NCBI GenBank assembly: GCA_013152545.1
Contig: JAADGF010000025.1
Coordinates: 55,119 to 114,423 of the forward strand
Length of the DNA stretch: 59,305 nt
Direction of reading: 5' to 3'
DNA from: Gammaproteobacteria bacterium
Lineage (GTDB): Bacteria; Pseudomonadota; Gammaproteobacteria; SZUA-152
This document shows positions 48,036 to 57,462 of this stretch, piece after piece. How positions within the stretch are numbered: the stretch's first letter is position 1; each line of letters opens with the position of its first letter. A model generated the notes under the pieces. It searched no databases and was not told the DNA's origin. It worked only from the letters and a program-made list of their open reading frames with translations. Position numbers and translations under genes: made by a program.

Positions 48036-48470
48036 GCCATCAGCTGGACAAACCCAATAGAGTGCATTTTTTATCCTGACTGGCGGCTATAGGCACCGAT
48101 GAGGTGTAATAGCGAGCGATTACAATAATTCGCAACAACGCCAGAGGCGATAAAAAACGTGCTCTACATCGATATACCCAAAGCGTTTGAGGTTTAGGTA
48201 TTCATTGCAGGCCCTGTTCATTCCATAGCGGTGTTAAAATTTCTTGCAATAGGCCGACGACGACTATTACGCATCATTTTGCCTCGCCTAAAAGTGCCTA
48301 CCTTTTGGTGCTATGAAATGAATATGACGCACACTTAACACCTAAATTTCAAACGCTTTGGGTATATTGTTGCACGTTTACCCTTTGAGTGAAGCGGGTA
48401 AAAACACAATATTTCAATTATTTCAAAATGTTAGTAAAATTATAAGCGCACAATGGATAAATTTAAGTTT
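48036..48470 (+). repeat. Fold-back element E, copy 2 (interrupted by element B)
   Basis: Left part: 'attcgcaacaacgccagagg', 'gcgataaaaaacgtgctct' up to 48171; right part: 'caatatttcaattatttcaaaa' and 'ataagcgcacaatgg' after 48367. These match the halves of copy 1 at 29350-29532 on either side of one point. The outer left boundary is uncertain. The rest of the gap 47965-48917 (after 48470) shows no gene or repeat I can identify. Confidence 0.6.
48172..48367 (+). repeat. Fold-back element B, copy 1 (nested in E)
   Basis: Inverted ends atatacccaaagcgtttgag and 'caaacgctttgggtatat' bound 196 bp. The inside is also palindromic (ttcattccatagc / gctatgaaatgaa). It is the intact reference copy of B; that at 13049 is interrupted, those at 1, 43914 and 59138 are partial. 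No ORF. Confidence 0.85.
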
Positions 48471-48917
48471 AATCGTTAAGCTCCGTCGTTACAATCATTC
48501 TAAAAACTTGATGTCGCATCGCTGCGCTTGACGACTGATTCCAGGATTGTTAGATGTCAATAAATCACAAAACTCGATATATTTGCATGTACTGTGTTCA
48601 AAATTTTAATATATGCGTTGAGCTCTGATTCTGATGAGTTGTGCCTGTTATCAGAATCGGGTATTTAGTGGTTATTATAGCCGTTTAATTGTTTTTTCTT
48701 CTATTTTGAACGAAATTCTGGCATCGAGAAGCCGTTGCCGTCCAGGTATGTAAGTTGATGTGTTAAATTAAAAGGATAAAAACCAACAAAATTTTAAAAT
48801 ACAATAAGTTATAATAAGTGTGCTAAAAATGACAGCGCGTGACGATACACTCGTTAAGTAACGCCATCAATTTTCACCATCAATAACAATGATTGACAAA
48901 AAACGGGCTAAAACAAC

Positions 48918-49400
48918 ATGACCAAATTAACCCATTTTAATACTGCTGGTGATGCACATATGGTGAATGTAGGTGATAAACCCGTCACGACTCGTAAAGC
49001 GTTGGCCTGCGGTTCTATTGCCATGGCACCAGAAACCTTTCAATTAATCAAAGTAGGATGTCATAAGAAAGGTGATGTTATCGGAATAGCCCGTATTGCG
49101 GCCATTATGGCCGCAAAAAAAACAGCTGATGTGATTCCATTGTGTCACTCCATTGGTTTGAGCAAAGTAAGCGTTGATTTTGAGCTTAGTGAGGCGGAAC
49201 ATTCAGTGGAATGCCGAGTGCTTGCACAGACCAATGCGCAAACGGGCGTTGAGATGGAAGCCTTGATGGCGGTACAGGTCGCGTTGCTCACCATTTATGA
49301 TATGTGCAAGTCAGTCGACCGGGGGATGACAATTAACAATGTGCGCTTGTTGAAAAAAAGTGGTGGAAAGTCGGGTGAATGGACGTTACAACCAGACTGA
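48918..49400 (+). CDS. moaC: Cyclic pyranopterin monophosphate synthase MoaC
   Basis: MoaC closes the cyclic phosphate of precursor Z (cPMP) in molybdenum cofactor synthesis, with MoaA. Motifs: [79 protein letters not shown] (active-site Lys and Asp region). The length of 160 residues is typical. It precedes dapF by 76 bases. Confidence 0.97.
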   Translation: MTKLTHFNTAGDAHMVNVGDKPVTTRKALACGSIAMAPETFQLIKVGCHKKGDVIGIARIAAIMAAKKTADVIPLCHSIGLSKVSVDFELSEAEHSVECRVLAQTNAQTGVEMEALMAVQVALLTIYDMCKSVDRGMTINNVRLLKKSGGKSGEWTLQPD

Positions 49401-49476
49401 ATGGGTGATTGATAATTTAGTAGTGTTGTTGATGTTTGCCACTCAATAGCAATAAATAAGAGTTAATGGGCGAAAT

Positions 49477-50307
49477 ATGCGATTAAAGTTCACTAAAATG
49501 CATGGCTTAGGCAACGATTTTGTAGTGATTGATGGCATTAATCAATCACTGAATTTAACAAAGTCACAAATAAATTTTATTGCAAACCGGCATTTGGGGA
49601 TTGGTTGCGACCAAGTGTTAATTGTGGAAAAATCCAACTTGGCTAATGTGGATTTTCGTTATCGTATCTTCAATAATGACGGCGGAGAAGTGGAGCAGTG
49701 CGGTAATGGTGCGCGCTGCTTTGCCCGTTTTGTGCGCGATAAAGGCTTAACCCATCAGGATGCTATCGTCGTGGAAACGCAGTCCAGGACTATTCGCATC
49801 GAGCAGGAAACCGATGGTCAGTTCACCGTTAACATGGGACAACCAAATTTTGATCCTGTCGCAGTGCCATTGGCGCTGGCACCGCAGTCTGATCATTACA
49901 CAATCAACGTAAAGGGGCAGCAAGTCAGCTTTGGCGCGGTCTCCATCGGCAATCCTCATGCGGTAATCAAAGTAAGCGATATTGCGCTGGCGCCAGTAGC
50001 GGCCATCGGCGTTCAGTTGGAATCACATACGCTTTTTCCGCAACGTGTTAACGTTGGTTTTATGCAAATACTTGACCGGCAAAACATTCAACTCCGCGTA
50101 TTTGAACGAGGGGTCGGTGAAACCAGAGCCTGTGGTAGCGGGGCGTGTGCGGCGGTTGTTATGGGTAGGCAATGGGGGCTATTAGATGATAAGGTTAGTG
50201 TTACCTTGCCGGGCGGTGTATTAATGATTCAATGGCAGGGTGAGCGATCGGCTGTGTATCTGTCTGGTCCAGCGCAAAGTGTATTTGAAGGGCAAATCGA
50301 TTTATGA
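49477..50307 (+). CDS. dapF: Diaminopimelate epimerase
   Basis: DapF interconverts LL- and meso-diaminopimelate for lysine and peptidoglycan. The two catalytic cysteines are in EQCGNGARC (Cys75) and TRACGSGAC (Cys219). KMHGLGNDFVVID is the usual start. The length is 276 residues. Its stop overlaps the next ATG (ATGA), giving a coupled dapF-DUF484 pair, with xerC downstream as in Pseudomonas and E. coli. Confidence 0.97.
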   Translation: MRLKFTKMHGLGNDFVVIDGINQSLNLTKSQINFIANRHLGIGCDQVLIVEKSNLANVDFRYRIFNNDGGEVEQCGNGARCFARFVRDKGLTHQDAIVVETQSRTIRIEQETDGQFTVNMGQPNFDPVAVPLALAPQSDHYTINVKGQQVSFGAVSIGNPHAVIKVSDIALAPVAAIGVQLESHTLFPQRVNVGFMQILDRQNIQLRVFERGVGETRACGSGACAAVVMGRQWGLLDDKVSVTLPGGVLMIQWQGERSAVYLSGPAQSVFEGQIDL

Positions 50308-51014
50308 GCATCCAAACCAAAGGTGAGATGAGCGAAAAACTTAACGCAAAAGACATTGATGCGTATTTACGTCGTCACCCTAATTTTTTTGAAAACCATG
50401 CCCATTTGTTAATGGAGCTTAAAATTCCACATGTTGACACGGGTAATGCAATTTCACTAATAGAATATCAGGTGGGGTTGTTACGTCGCCAAAATGGCAA
50501 GCTGCAAAAACAGTTGGATGATTTACTGCAAATTGCCCGCGACAATGATCGTTTAAGTAAATGTATTTATAAATTAACGTTGGGGTTAATGGGGGCACAA
50601 AATTTACCCGATGTTTTTAACCTGTTAGATGAAAGTTTGCGCAAAGATTTTTCAGCAGACGCGACTTGCATTCGTATTTTGGCACAACCAAAAAATGCTA
50701 AATTTGCATCCCGGGTTGAATTTGCGGCTAATGCGGGTGAATTAAGCCAGCAATTTGGTCGTCAGCTAAAAGATGGTAAACCGATTTGCGGACGGGCTAA
50801 GCAGGCGCAAAAACAATATTTGTTTGGCGATACTGCAGAAAAGGTGGCGTCACTTGCTTTTGTACCCTTGCGTTTGGACGATAGCGCGGGGTTTATTGCG
50901 ATTGGCAGCTATGATGAAAAGCGTTTTCATTCGGGCATGGGAACACTGTTTTTAGCCCAGCTTGGTAAAGTTAGCAGCAAGACGATGGTACGTTTTCTCA
51001 AATCAGAAGCCTGA
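50304..51014 (+). CDS. DUF484 family protein (YigA-like, GAF-type fold)
   Basis: A cytoplasmic protein of unknown role, always found between dapF and xerC in many gammaproteobacteria. The N-terminus DIDAYLRRHPNFFENHAHLLMELKIPH is the family signature, followed by a coiled coil (about 55-90) and a GAF-like domain ending in SAGFIAIGSYDEKRFHSGMGTLFLAQLG. ATG at 50304 overlaps dapF; ATG at 50328 has AAGGTG in front and is an alternative. Confidence 0.88.
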   Translation: MSIQTKGEMSEKLNAKDIDAYLRRHPNFFENHAHLLMELKIPHVDTGNAISLIEYQVGLLRRQNGKLQKQLDDLLQIARDNDRLSKCIYKLTLGLMGAQNLPDVFNLLDESLRKDFSADATCIRILAQPKNAKFASRVEFAANAGELSQQFGRQLKDGKPICGRAKQAQKQYLFGDTAEKVASLAFVPLRLDDSAGFIAIGSYDEKRFHSGMGTLFLAQLGKVSSKTMVRFLKSEA

Positions 51015-51108
51015 TCTGATACAGCGACAATCACTAACGTTTGCAACCCGAGGGGGTTAAAAGCAAGTGGTCGTTAATGCGTCGCTAGACAGTGGATAAA
51101 CTTAGGGG

Positions 51109-51270
51109 TAAGTAGATGAGCATAATTATTTTAACAAAATTTTTGCAGGATATTTTATGGCCATCAAGACGCTGCGACGATGAGCATAGTGAGCTATGTG
51201 ATCGTAGCAGCAACGCAGAAGGCCGGAAAATAGACAAGAAAATGTTAAAATAATAGTGCTCACCGACTTA
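51109..51270 (-). repeat. Fold-back element F, copy 2
   Basis: 162 bp, matching copy 1 (36011-36171) in opposite orientation nearly throughout: 'gcatagtgagctatgtgatcg', 'ggccggaaaatagacaagaa', ends 'taagtagatgagcataatta' and 'gtgctcaccgactta'. It lies between DUF484 and xerC and ends 12 bases before the xerC start. Confidence 0.9.
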
Positions 51271-51282
51271 TAGCCAAGCAAG

Positions 51283-52191
51283 GTGGAGCAGAATCAAAAA
51301 CAATGGTTGACGCGCTTTTTCAATCATTTACGTAATGAACGTCGTTTATCTCCACATACGATTAATAATTACTCCCTCGATTTACGCCGTTTTGTTGAGT
51401 ATTGTGACCAAAATAAAGTAACGCAGTGGAATCGTTGTACCGCTCATACCGCGCGTGCTTTTGTCGCGCATCAGCATCGACAGGGTCTCAGCGGGCGTAG
51501 TATCCAACGACACATAGCGTCCACAAGAAGTTTTTTTGCGTATTTGGTACACGAAGGCACCTTAGCAAATAATCCGCTGGTTGGCGTAGGTGCGCCGAAA
51601 GCACGTCGGAAATTACCATCGCCACTGGACGTTGATCAGGTTTCACAATTATTGAATTGTCAGGACAAGCAAAGTCCGTTGGCTATCCGTGATAATGCCA
51701 TGATGGAGTTAATGTACTCATCCGGTTTACGCTTGGCAGAGTTGGTGGCAATGAATGTGAATGACATCGATTTTGAACAAGCATTGATGCCAGTAACCGG
51801 CAAAGGTGCCAAAACCCGCATTTTGCCCATTGGTAGATTTGCGTTAGATAGCCTGAGGTCATGGTTAAAGGTACGAGCTGACTTAGCGAAGCCCAACGAA
51901 CCGGCTGTATTTATCAGTCAACATGGGCATCGAATTGCTGGACGAAGCGTTCAGCAACGTCTGCAGCAGTGGGGGGTAAAGCAAGGCCTGGATAGCCATG
52001 TGCATCCACATCGGCTGCGTCACTCTTTTGCTAGTCATCTATTGGAGTCCAGCGGTGATTTACGCGCAGTACAAGAATTGTTAGGGCATACCGATATCTC
52101 TACAACACAGATTTATACCCATTTGGATTTTCAGCATTTATCCAGCGTTTATGATAAAGCACATCCACGCGCGAAAAGGAAAAAACGTTAA
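51283..52191 (+). CDS. xerC: Tyrosine recombinase XerC
   Basis: XerC with XerD resolves chromosome dimers at dif. Catalytic residues: Arg150 (SSGLRLAEL), Lys174, His243 and Arg246 (HPHRLRHSF), His269 and nucleophile Tyr278 (IYTHLDF). The N-terminal SAM-like domain reads FFNHLRNERRLSPHTINNYSLDLRRF. The start is GTG at 51283, just after element F; no better ATG exists nearby. The length is 302 residues. Element A begins at the last base of its stop. Confidence 0.95.
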   Translation: MEQNQKQWLTRFFNHLRNERRLSPHTINNYSLDLRRFVEYCDQNKVTQWNRCTAHTARAFVAHQHRQGLSGRSIQRHIASTRSFFAYLVHEGTLANNPLVGVGAPKARRKLPSPLDVDQVSQLLNCQDKQSPLAIRDNAMMELMYSSGLRLAELVAMNVNDIDFEQALMPVTGKGAKTRILPIGRFALDSLRSWLKVRADLAKPNEPAVFISQHGHRIAGRSVQQRLQQWGVKQGLDSHVHPHRLRHSFASHLLESSGDLRAVQELLGHTDISTTQIYTHLDFQHLSSVYDKAHPRAKRKKR

Positions 52192-52367
52192 ACCTAACAC
52201 ATCAATTGAATCGTCGCGAGAGCGACCAGGGCGCTGAAGGAAAAAGATTTATTGGGATTTTTTGGACGACAGCGTATCACCCGTACGGTGAGTCCAGAAA
52301 ATCCCAATAAATCTTTTAGATTCTGTGCTCTAGGCGTTCGCAGTAGATTCAACTGATGTGTTAGGTT
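52191..52367 (+). repeat. Fold-back element A, copy 1
   Basis: Inverted ends aacctaacacatcaattgaa and 'ttcaactgatgtgttaggtt' bound 177 bp. The inner hairpin pairs agatttattgggatttt with aaaatcccaataaatct. Compared with the copy at 9437 the stem has paired changes (C-G to T-A). The remaining gap to 52743 is AT-rich; no heat-shock promoter could be picked out by eye. Confidence 0.85.
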
Positions 52368-52743
52368 GATGGAAAACAGATAAGATGAAGCCGACGACTG
52401 CAAGCAGATGGCTGAACGGCTCAAGGAGATAAAACACAAGGTGTCAACATCTACAGACTCCACCTTAGTGTTATGTTAAGCGCCATGATTCTCACACCTG
52501 CTGCGTGATTATTTCAGGGTTTATACTTTAAAATGACAGAACTGATACTATATACATCTGATGGTCTACACCAAGGCCGTTAAGATACGGCAATATACGC
52601 CACACCCCTTTAGCTTAACCATTTGTTTTAAAAGATTATTTTTCACAATATTCAGGATAAAAATTGAACGATTTCAAAAAAACATAGTTAGAAAATCAAG
52701 GTTTTCTAACAAGCTGATCGAATTGCCAAACAGGAGTCTATCG

Positions 52744-53283
52744 TTGGAACAATTTCATGGCACCACCATTTTGTCAGTAAGGCGCGATAATCACGTCGTT
52801 ATTGGCGGCGATGGCCAGGTTTCACTGGGAAATACCATCATGAAAGGTAATGCCCGAAAAGTACGTCGTTTATATCATGATAAAGTCATCGCCGGGTTTG
52901 CAGGAGGCACAGCCGATGCATTTACCTTGTTTGAGCGTTTTGAAGGTAAGTTGGATAAACACCAAGGTCATTTGACACGTTCAGCGGTTGAATTAGCGAA
53001 GGACTGGCGCACCGACCGTATGTTGCGACGCCTGGAAGCGCTTTTAGCCGTGGCAGACAAAACCACCTCGTTGATCATCTCAGGTAATGGTGATGTCATT
53101 GAGCCTGAGCAAAATTTAATTGCGATTGGCTCAGGTGGCCCCTATGCACAAGCAGCGGCCACGGCAATGTTGCAGAATACAGAACTGGATGCACGCACTA
53201 TTGTGGAAAAATCCCTTGCCATTGCCGCCAGTATTTGTGTTTTCACTAACGAGCAACTGACAATTGAAGAATTAAATTTTTAG
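52744..53283 (+). CDS. hslV: ATP-dependent protease subunit HslV (ClpQ)
   Basis: HslV is the peptidase ring of the HslUV (ClpYQ) protease. The start is TTG at 52744, 8 bases after AGGAG; no in-frame ATG is near. The product begins [14 protein letters not shown], so a short propeptide must be cut to expose Thr7 as the N-terminal nucleophile. [27 protein letters not shown] and [17 protein letters not shown] are highly conserved. The mature length is about 174 residues. hslU follows after 17 bases. Confidence 0.95.
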   Translation: MEQFHGTTILSVRRDNHVVIGGDGQVSLGNTIMKGNARKVRRLYHDKVIAGFAGGTADAFTLFERFEGKLDKHQGHLTRSAVELAKDWRTDRMLRRLEALLAVADKTTSLIISGNGDVIEPEQNLIAIGSGGPYAQAAATAMLQNTELDARTIVEKSLAIAASICVFTNEQLTIEELNF

Positions 53284-53300
53284 CCAGCAGAGTAATTGTA

Positions 53301-54641
53301 ATGTCACAAATGACACCTAGAGAAATAGTTCAAGAGCTTGATAAGCACATTGTAGGGCAAGCAGATGCCAAACGCGCGGTGGCGATTGCCTTGCGAAATC
53401 GTTGGCGCCGCTCCCAGGTTAGCGATGAACTAAAGGGCGAGATTACGCCCAAAAACATTTTAATGATTGGTCCTACCGGTGTTGGAAAAACAGAAATCGC
53501 ACGTCGGCTGGCAAAACTAGCGGATGCACCTTTCGTCAAAGTCGAAGCCACTAAGTTCACCGAAGTTGGTTACGTTGGGCGCGATGTTGAATCCATTATT
53601 CGCGACTTGGTGGATATCTCCATCAAAATGACGCGTGAAGCGGAAATGCGCAAAGTCAAACACCGTGCCGAAGAGGCTGCCGAAGAACGTATCCTTGACA
53701 TTCTTCTGCCGCCAGCCCGTAGCATGGGTTTCCCGACGGAGACGAGTGCAGAAGCTGAAGCTGAATCCAATACCCGGCAAAAATTCCGTAAAAAATTGCG
53801 TGAAGGTGATTTGGACGACAAAGAAATCGAAGTGGAATTAAGTGTAAACCCAATTGGTGTGGAAATTATGGCGCCACCTGGCATGGAGGAAATGACAAGT
53901 CAATTGCAGGGCATGTTCCAAAACATAGGCAGCGGCCGTACAAAAACCCGTAAACTGCGCATCAAGGATGCGTTCAAAATATTAACTGACGAGGAAGCAG
54001 GCAAGCTGCTGAATGAAGAGGACATCAAATTACGTTCTGTTGCCAATGTAGAACAAAACGGTATTGTATTTCTTGATGAAATGGATAAAATCGCCAAGCG
54101 TGGCGAGTCCAGTGGGCCTGATGTGTCTCGCGAGGGCGTCCAACGTGATCTTTTGCCCTTGGTTGAGGGTTCTACCGTGAGCACTAAGCATGGCATGGTA
54201 AAAACCGATCACATTTTATTTATTGCATCCGGCGCATTTCATTTATCCAAACCCTCCGATCTAATACCTGAGTTACAGGGCCGATTACCGATACGTGTCG
54301 AACTAGCAGCTTTAACAGTAGAGGATTTTGTTCGGATCCTCACAGAACCGGATGCCTCGTTAACGGAACAGTATGCTGCGCTTTTAGCGACGGAAAACGT
54401 TCAAGTAACATTTTCAGATGAAGGCGTCGCGCGGATCGCCGAGGTTGCCTGGCAAGTAAATGAGCGCACCGAGAATATTGGCGCACGCCGCTTGCATACG
54501 GTAATGGAGCGATTACTGGAAGACATTTCCTTTCGTGCCTCTGACGAACCAGGAGAATCCATTGTAGTTGACGCCCTTTATGTCGACAAGCAATTGGGCG
54601 ATCTAGTGATGGATGAGGATTTAACACGTTATATCCTGTAA
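53301..54641 (+). CDS. hslU: ATP-dependent protease ATPase subunit HslU (ClpY)
   Basis: HslU is the AAA+ unfoldase that feeds HslV. Start [20 protein letters not shown] is typical. Walker A is [10 protein letters not shown], the pore motif is [10 protein letters not shown], Walker B is [11 protein letters not shown], and sensor-2 is [15 protein letters not shown]. The I domain (about 110-240) is charged. The length is 446 residues. It forms the hslVU operon. Confidence 0.97.
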   Translation: MSQMTPREIVQELDKHIVGQADAKRAVAIALRNRWRRSQVSDELKGEITPKNILMIGPTGVGKTEIARRLAKLADAPFVKVEATKFTEVGYVGRDVESIIRDLVDISIKMTREAEMRKVKHRAEEAAEERILDILLPPARSMGFPTETSAEAEAESNTRQKFRKKLREGDLDDKEIEVELSVNPIGVEIMAPPGMEEMTSQLQGMFQNIGSGRTKTRKLRIKDAFKILTDEEAGKLLNEEDIKLRSVANVEQNGIVFLDEMDKIAKRGESSGPDVSREGVQRDLLPLVEGSTVSTKHGMVKTDHILFIASGAFHLSKPSDLIPELQGRLPIRVELAALTVEDFVRILTEPDASLTEQYAALLATENVQVTFSDEGVARIAEVAWQVNERTENIGARRLHTVMERLLEDISFRASDEPGESIVVDALYVDKQLGDLVMDEDLTRYIL

Positions 54642-54773
54642 CGTTTTCAAATTAAGGCCGGTATTTACGAAGCCAGTCTGAGGCGAGTCCGAATCGAATG
54701 CTAAGCATGCACCGAGTGTTCCCGATGTCATTATAATCGGTAATATCCAATTGATTATTTTAAGGGGTTGTAT

Positions 54774-55142
54774 ATGCCAGCGGCTACACCACGTCCTAAT
54801 GATATAAAATTGCATCAAAAGTCCCGGGTGTTGGAAGTCACCTTCGATGATGGCGAAACATTTAATTTGCCCTGCGAATACCTACGAGTGTATTCACCGT
54901 CAGCAGAGGTACGTGGACACGGACCGGGGCAGGAAGTGCTGCAAGTGGCTAAAGAACAGGTTAACATTACCAGTATAGAGCCCGTGGGAAACTATGCGAT
55001 TCAATTACATTTTGACGACGGGCATAACACGGGCATTTATTCCTGGGATATCATTTATGAGCTTGGCCAACACCAGGATGCATTATGGCAGGAATACCTC
55101 GATAAGTTAAAGCAAGCCGGTCATCAACGTAACGCAAACTGA
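54774..55142 (+). CDS. DUF971 family protein (GBBH-like N-terminal domain)
   Basis: A 122-residue protein of the gamma-butyrobetaine hydroxylase N-terminal-like family. RPNDIKLHQKSRVLEVTFDDGETFNLPCEYLRVYSPSAEVRGHG is the family signature, and FDDGHNTGIYSWDIIYELG follows. ATG at 54774 has AAGGGG in front. It lies between hslU and ubiE, its usual place in gammaproteobacteria. The biochemical role is not established. Confidence 0.9.
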   Translation: MPAATPRPNDIKLHQKSRVLEVTFDDGETFNLPCEYLRVYSPSAEVRGHGPGQEVLQVAKEQVNITSIEPVGNYAIQLHFDDGHNTGIYSWDIIYELGQHQDALWQEYLDKLKQAGHQRNAN

Positions 55143-55437
55143 ATAGTAAGAGGTAAGTTCAAGGTTTTAGTGCTTATAGGGCAAGTCGTACCAATAAGCG
55201 ACAAACCTTTCAAGACGATTAATTCGATTGGTCGCGGCCAACAAAATTAAATTAACCCGCAAACCCGGCCATCGACCAGCGCTAAGCGTCTCATTTATGA
55301 TGCAATGGTCAGTGTTCGGCAAGTGTTGCTTCATTGAGGAGAACAAACGCAAGGGAGCAAACGCGGAAATAAAAACCCTTTAATTCAATCTGTTGTTTCA
55401 GTATATTATTTCAATGTATACGCGTGGATACGGTAAT

Positions 55438-56193
55438 ATGCCCGACAAACAAAAGCGGACCACCCATTTTGGTTATCAAGAAGTGGACCCTGACGACAAA
55501 GCCGGTAAGGTGGCGGATGTGTTTCATTCGGTGGCGGCAAAGTACGATGTTATGAATGATGTGATGTCATTCGGGATTCACCGTATCTGGAAACGCTTTA
55601 CCATTGAGATGGGTGCAGTTCGAAATGGCCAGCATGTGCTTGATATTGCTGGTGGTACTGGTGACTTGGCCGCTAAATTTGCACGCCAGGTAGGATCCAA
55701 AGGCCGAGTGGTATTGTCTGATATAAACCAATCCATGTTATCGACAGGCCGTTCCCGTTTAATCGATAAAGGGATGGTGGGGAATATTGATTATGTACAA
55801 GCCAATGCCGAATGTTTACCCTTTGCCGATAACTATTTTGATTGTATTACTATCGCATTTGGGCTGCGAAATGTAACTTACATTGACAAGGCGCTACAGT
55901 CCATGCAGCGCATTTTAAAACCCGGTGGTAAATTATTGATACTTGAGTTCTCTAAACCAGTGGTGCCTGGTTTGGGCACACTATACGATCACTATTCCTT
56001 TAAAGTATTGCCATTATTGGGTAAGTTTATTGCTAATGATGAAAATAGCTATCGTTATCTGGCGGAATCGATTCGTATGCATCCCAACCAAAAGCAATTA
56101 TTACAAATGATGGAAACCGCTGGCCTGGAGTGCTGTCAGTATTATAACTTAACTGGCGGAGTCGTGGCGCTGCACAAAGGTTACAAAATTTAA
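55438..56193 (+). CDS. ubiE: Ubiquinone/menaquinone methyltransferase UbiE
   Basis: UbiE performs the C-methylation step of ubiquinone (and menaquinone) synthesis. [33 protein letters not shown] is the family start. SAM-binding: [41 protein letters not shown] and [30 protein letters not shown] are signatures. ATG at 55438 gives 251 residues, the E. coli length. The preceding gap 55143-55437 shows no gene. Confidence 0.97.
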   Translation: MPDKQKRTTHFGYQEVDPDDKAGKVADVFHSVAAKYDVMNDVMSFGIHRIWKRFTIEMGAVRNGQHVLDIAGGTGDLAAKFARQVGSKGRVVLSDINQSMLSTGRSRLIDKGMVGNIDYVQANAECLPFADNYFDCITIAFGLRNVTYIDKALQSMQRILKPGGKLLILEFSKPVVPGLGTLYDHYSFKVLPLLGKFIANDENSYRYLAESIRMHPNQKQLLQMMETAGLECCQYYNLTGGVVALHKGYKI

Positions 56194-56299
56194 ACCAGAT
56201 GTAGCAGTCAATTCGATCAGCAGGGTGCATCATCGCCAGGCATACAAAAGACAATGGCAACAACCAGCGGTATTATCAGTGAAAACAGGTTCGTTTAAT

Positions 56300-56752
56300 A
56301 TGACTTATGCAGGATTTTGGCGACGAGTAGCGGCATCGCTTATCGATAGCGTTATTTTTGGTGTGCTGATTTCCCTACTGTTGGGACCGAGTTATTTTTT
56401 TTCCAATGCCTTCACGATAGAAGGCATCATTAGCAATTCCATCGTATTGATTATCACTGTTTTATTATGGTGGCGGTTTTTAGGAACGCCAGGGAAACTG
56501 CTGCTGGGTTGTCAGATTGTTGATGCGGATTCCAGCGAGCCAATGACGAAAAAACAAGCGATAATACGGTATTTAAGTTATTTTTTATCGATTATTAGTT
56601 TGATGATTGGGTTCTTATGGGTCGCCTGGGACAAACGTAAACAGGGTTTTCATGATAAAATAGCCAACACTGTCGTACTTTATAACGGCAATGTAGATGC
56701 AGCAGACGAATCACAAAAAACCTTAGATCAGTTAGTTGGCGAACTGCGTTGA
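56300..56752 (+). CDS. RDD family membrane protein
   Basis: The protein has the RDD signature in modified form: GFWRRVAASLIDSVIFGVLISLLLG, then a second helix (GIISNSIVLIITVLLWW), TPGKLLLGCQIVDADS, and a third helix near the end. ATG at 56300 gives 150 residues. The function of RDD proteins is largely unknown; some are thought to be ion or Na+/H+ transporters. Its stop overlaps the ubiJ TTG start, which ties it to the ubi operon. Confidence 0.85.
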   Translation: MTYAGFWRRVAASLIDSVIFGVLISLLLGPSYFFSNAFTIEGIISNSIVLIITVLLWWRFLGTPGKLLLGCQIVDADSSEPMTKKQAIIRYLSYFLSIISLMIGFLWVAWDKRKQGFHDKIANTVVLYNGNVDAADESQKTLDQLVGELR

Positions 56753-57462
56753 ACCCAATACCCAGCACATTGGCATCCCTCATTGACGTAGCGATCAACC
56801 GTTATCTTGGTTTGGATACAACGGCTAAATCGGCAGTGTCCAGACTGTCCGGTAAATCCATTGAGATCCGATTATCAGATGCGGGCGTATTTTTTTTTCT
56901 GTGCCCTGAGCAAGACCACATGACGGTGGTTAACCATTATGATGGTGATGCTGACACGACAATGACGGCGTCAATACTAACGCTAGCGCGGTTAGGGTTA
57001 GGCATTGCTGATGACGGCGCAGACAGCTTATTCAGTGGCGATGTAGAGATTACGGGTGATGCGTCGTTGGGACAACAATTTCACAACCTACTCAAAAACG
57101 TGCAAATTGACTGGGAAGAAATAATTTCAAACTATACCGGAGATATTGTTGCACACCAAATAGGTAACTCCATCAGAACCTTGTCGCGTTGGGGAAAAAA
57201 CACCGTGGCAACATTAAGCCTTGATACCACCGAATACTTACAGGAAGAAAGCCATCAACTGCCAAGCACCTGGGAAATGCAGACGTTTCTCAGCAATATT
57301 GATGCGATAAGAATAGATGTTGATCGTGCCGAAGCGAAAACAAAACGCCTCCTCGCATTAAATGATCAGTTTGATTCATCTCAAGGTGACACGCAGCACT
57401 CAGAGCCCTCAATAGAAAATATCAAAACGGCTGAAACAAGCTCTCGGGCAAACGATTCATGA
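56749..57462 (+). CDS. ubiJ: Ubiquinone biosynthesis accessory factor UbiJ (SCP2 domain)
   Basis: UbiJ binds isoprenoid quinone intermediates in the soluble Ubi complex. The SCP2 lipid-binding fold spans about residues 1-110 ([58 protein letters not shown]), and a coiled-coil C-terminus follows (about 170-205). The start is TTG at 56749 overlapping the RDD stop. Its stop overlaps ubiB (ATGA). The length is 237 residues. Confidence 0.93.
   Translation: MNPIPSTLASLIDVAINRYLGLDTTAKSAVSRLSGKSIEIRLSDAGVFFFLCPEQDHMTVVNHYDGDADTTMTASILTLARLGLGIADDGADSLFSGDVEITGDASLGQQFHNLLKNVQIDWEEIISNYTGDIVAHQIGNSIRTLSRWGKNTVATLSLDTTEYLQEESHQLPSTWEMQTFLSNIDAIRIDVDRAEAKTKRLLALNDQFDSSQGDTQHSEPSIENIKTAETSSRANDS

Noticed and set aside
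52194-52463. 89-codon minus-strand frame upstream of hslV
   Set aside because: Most of it is the fold-back element A; the frame is not kept in the other A copies.
52561-52743. N-terminal extension of hslV from ATG 52561
   Set aside because: The extra 61 residues are not HslV-like; AGGAG followed by TTG at 52744 gives the family N-terminus.
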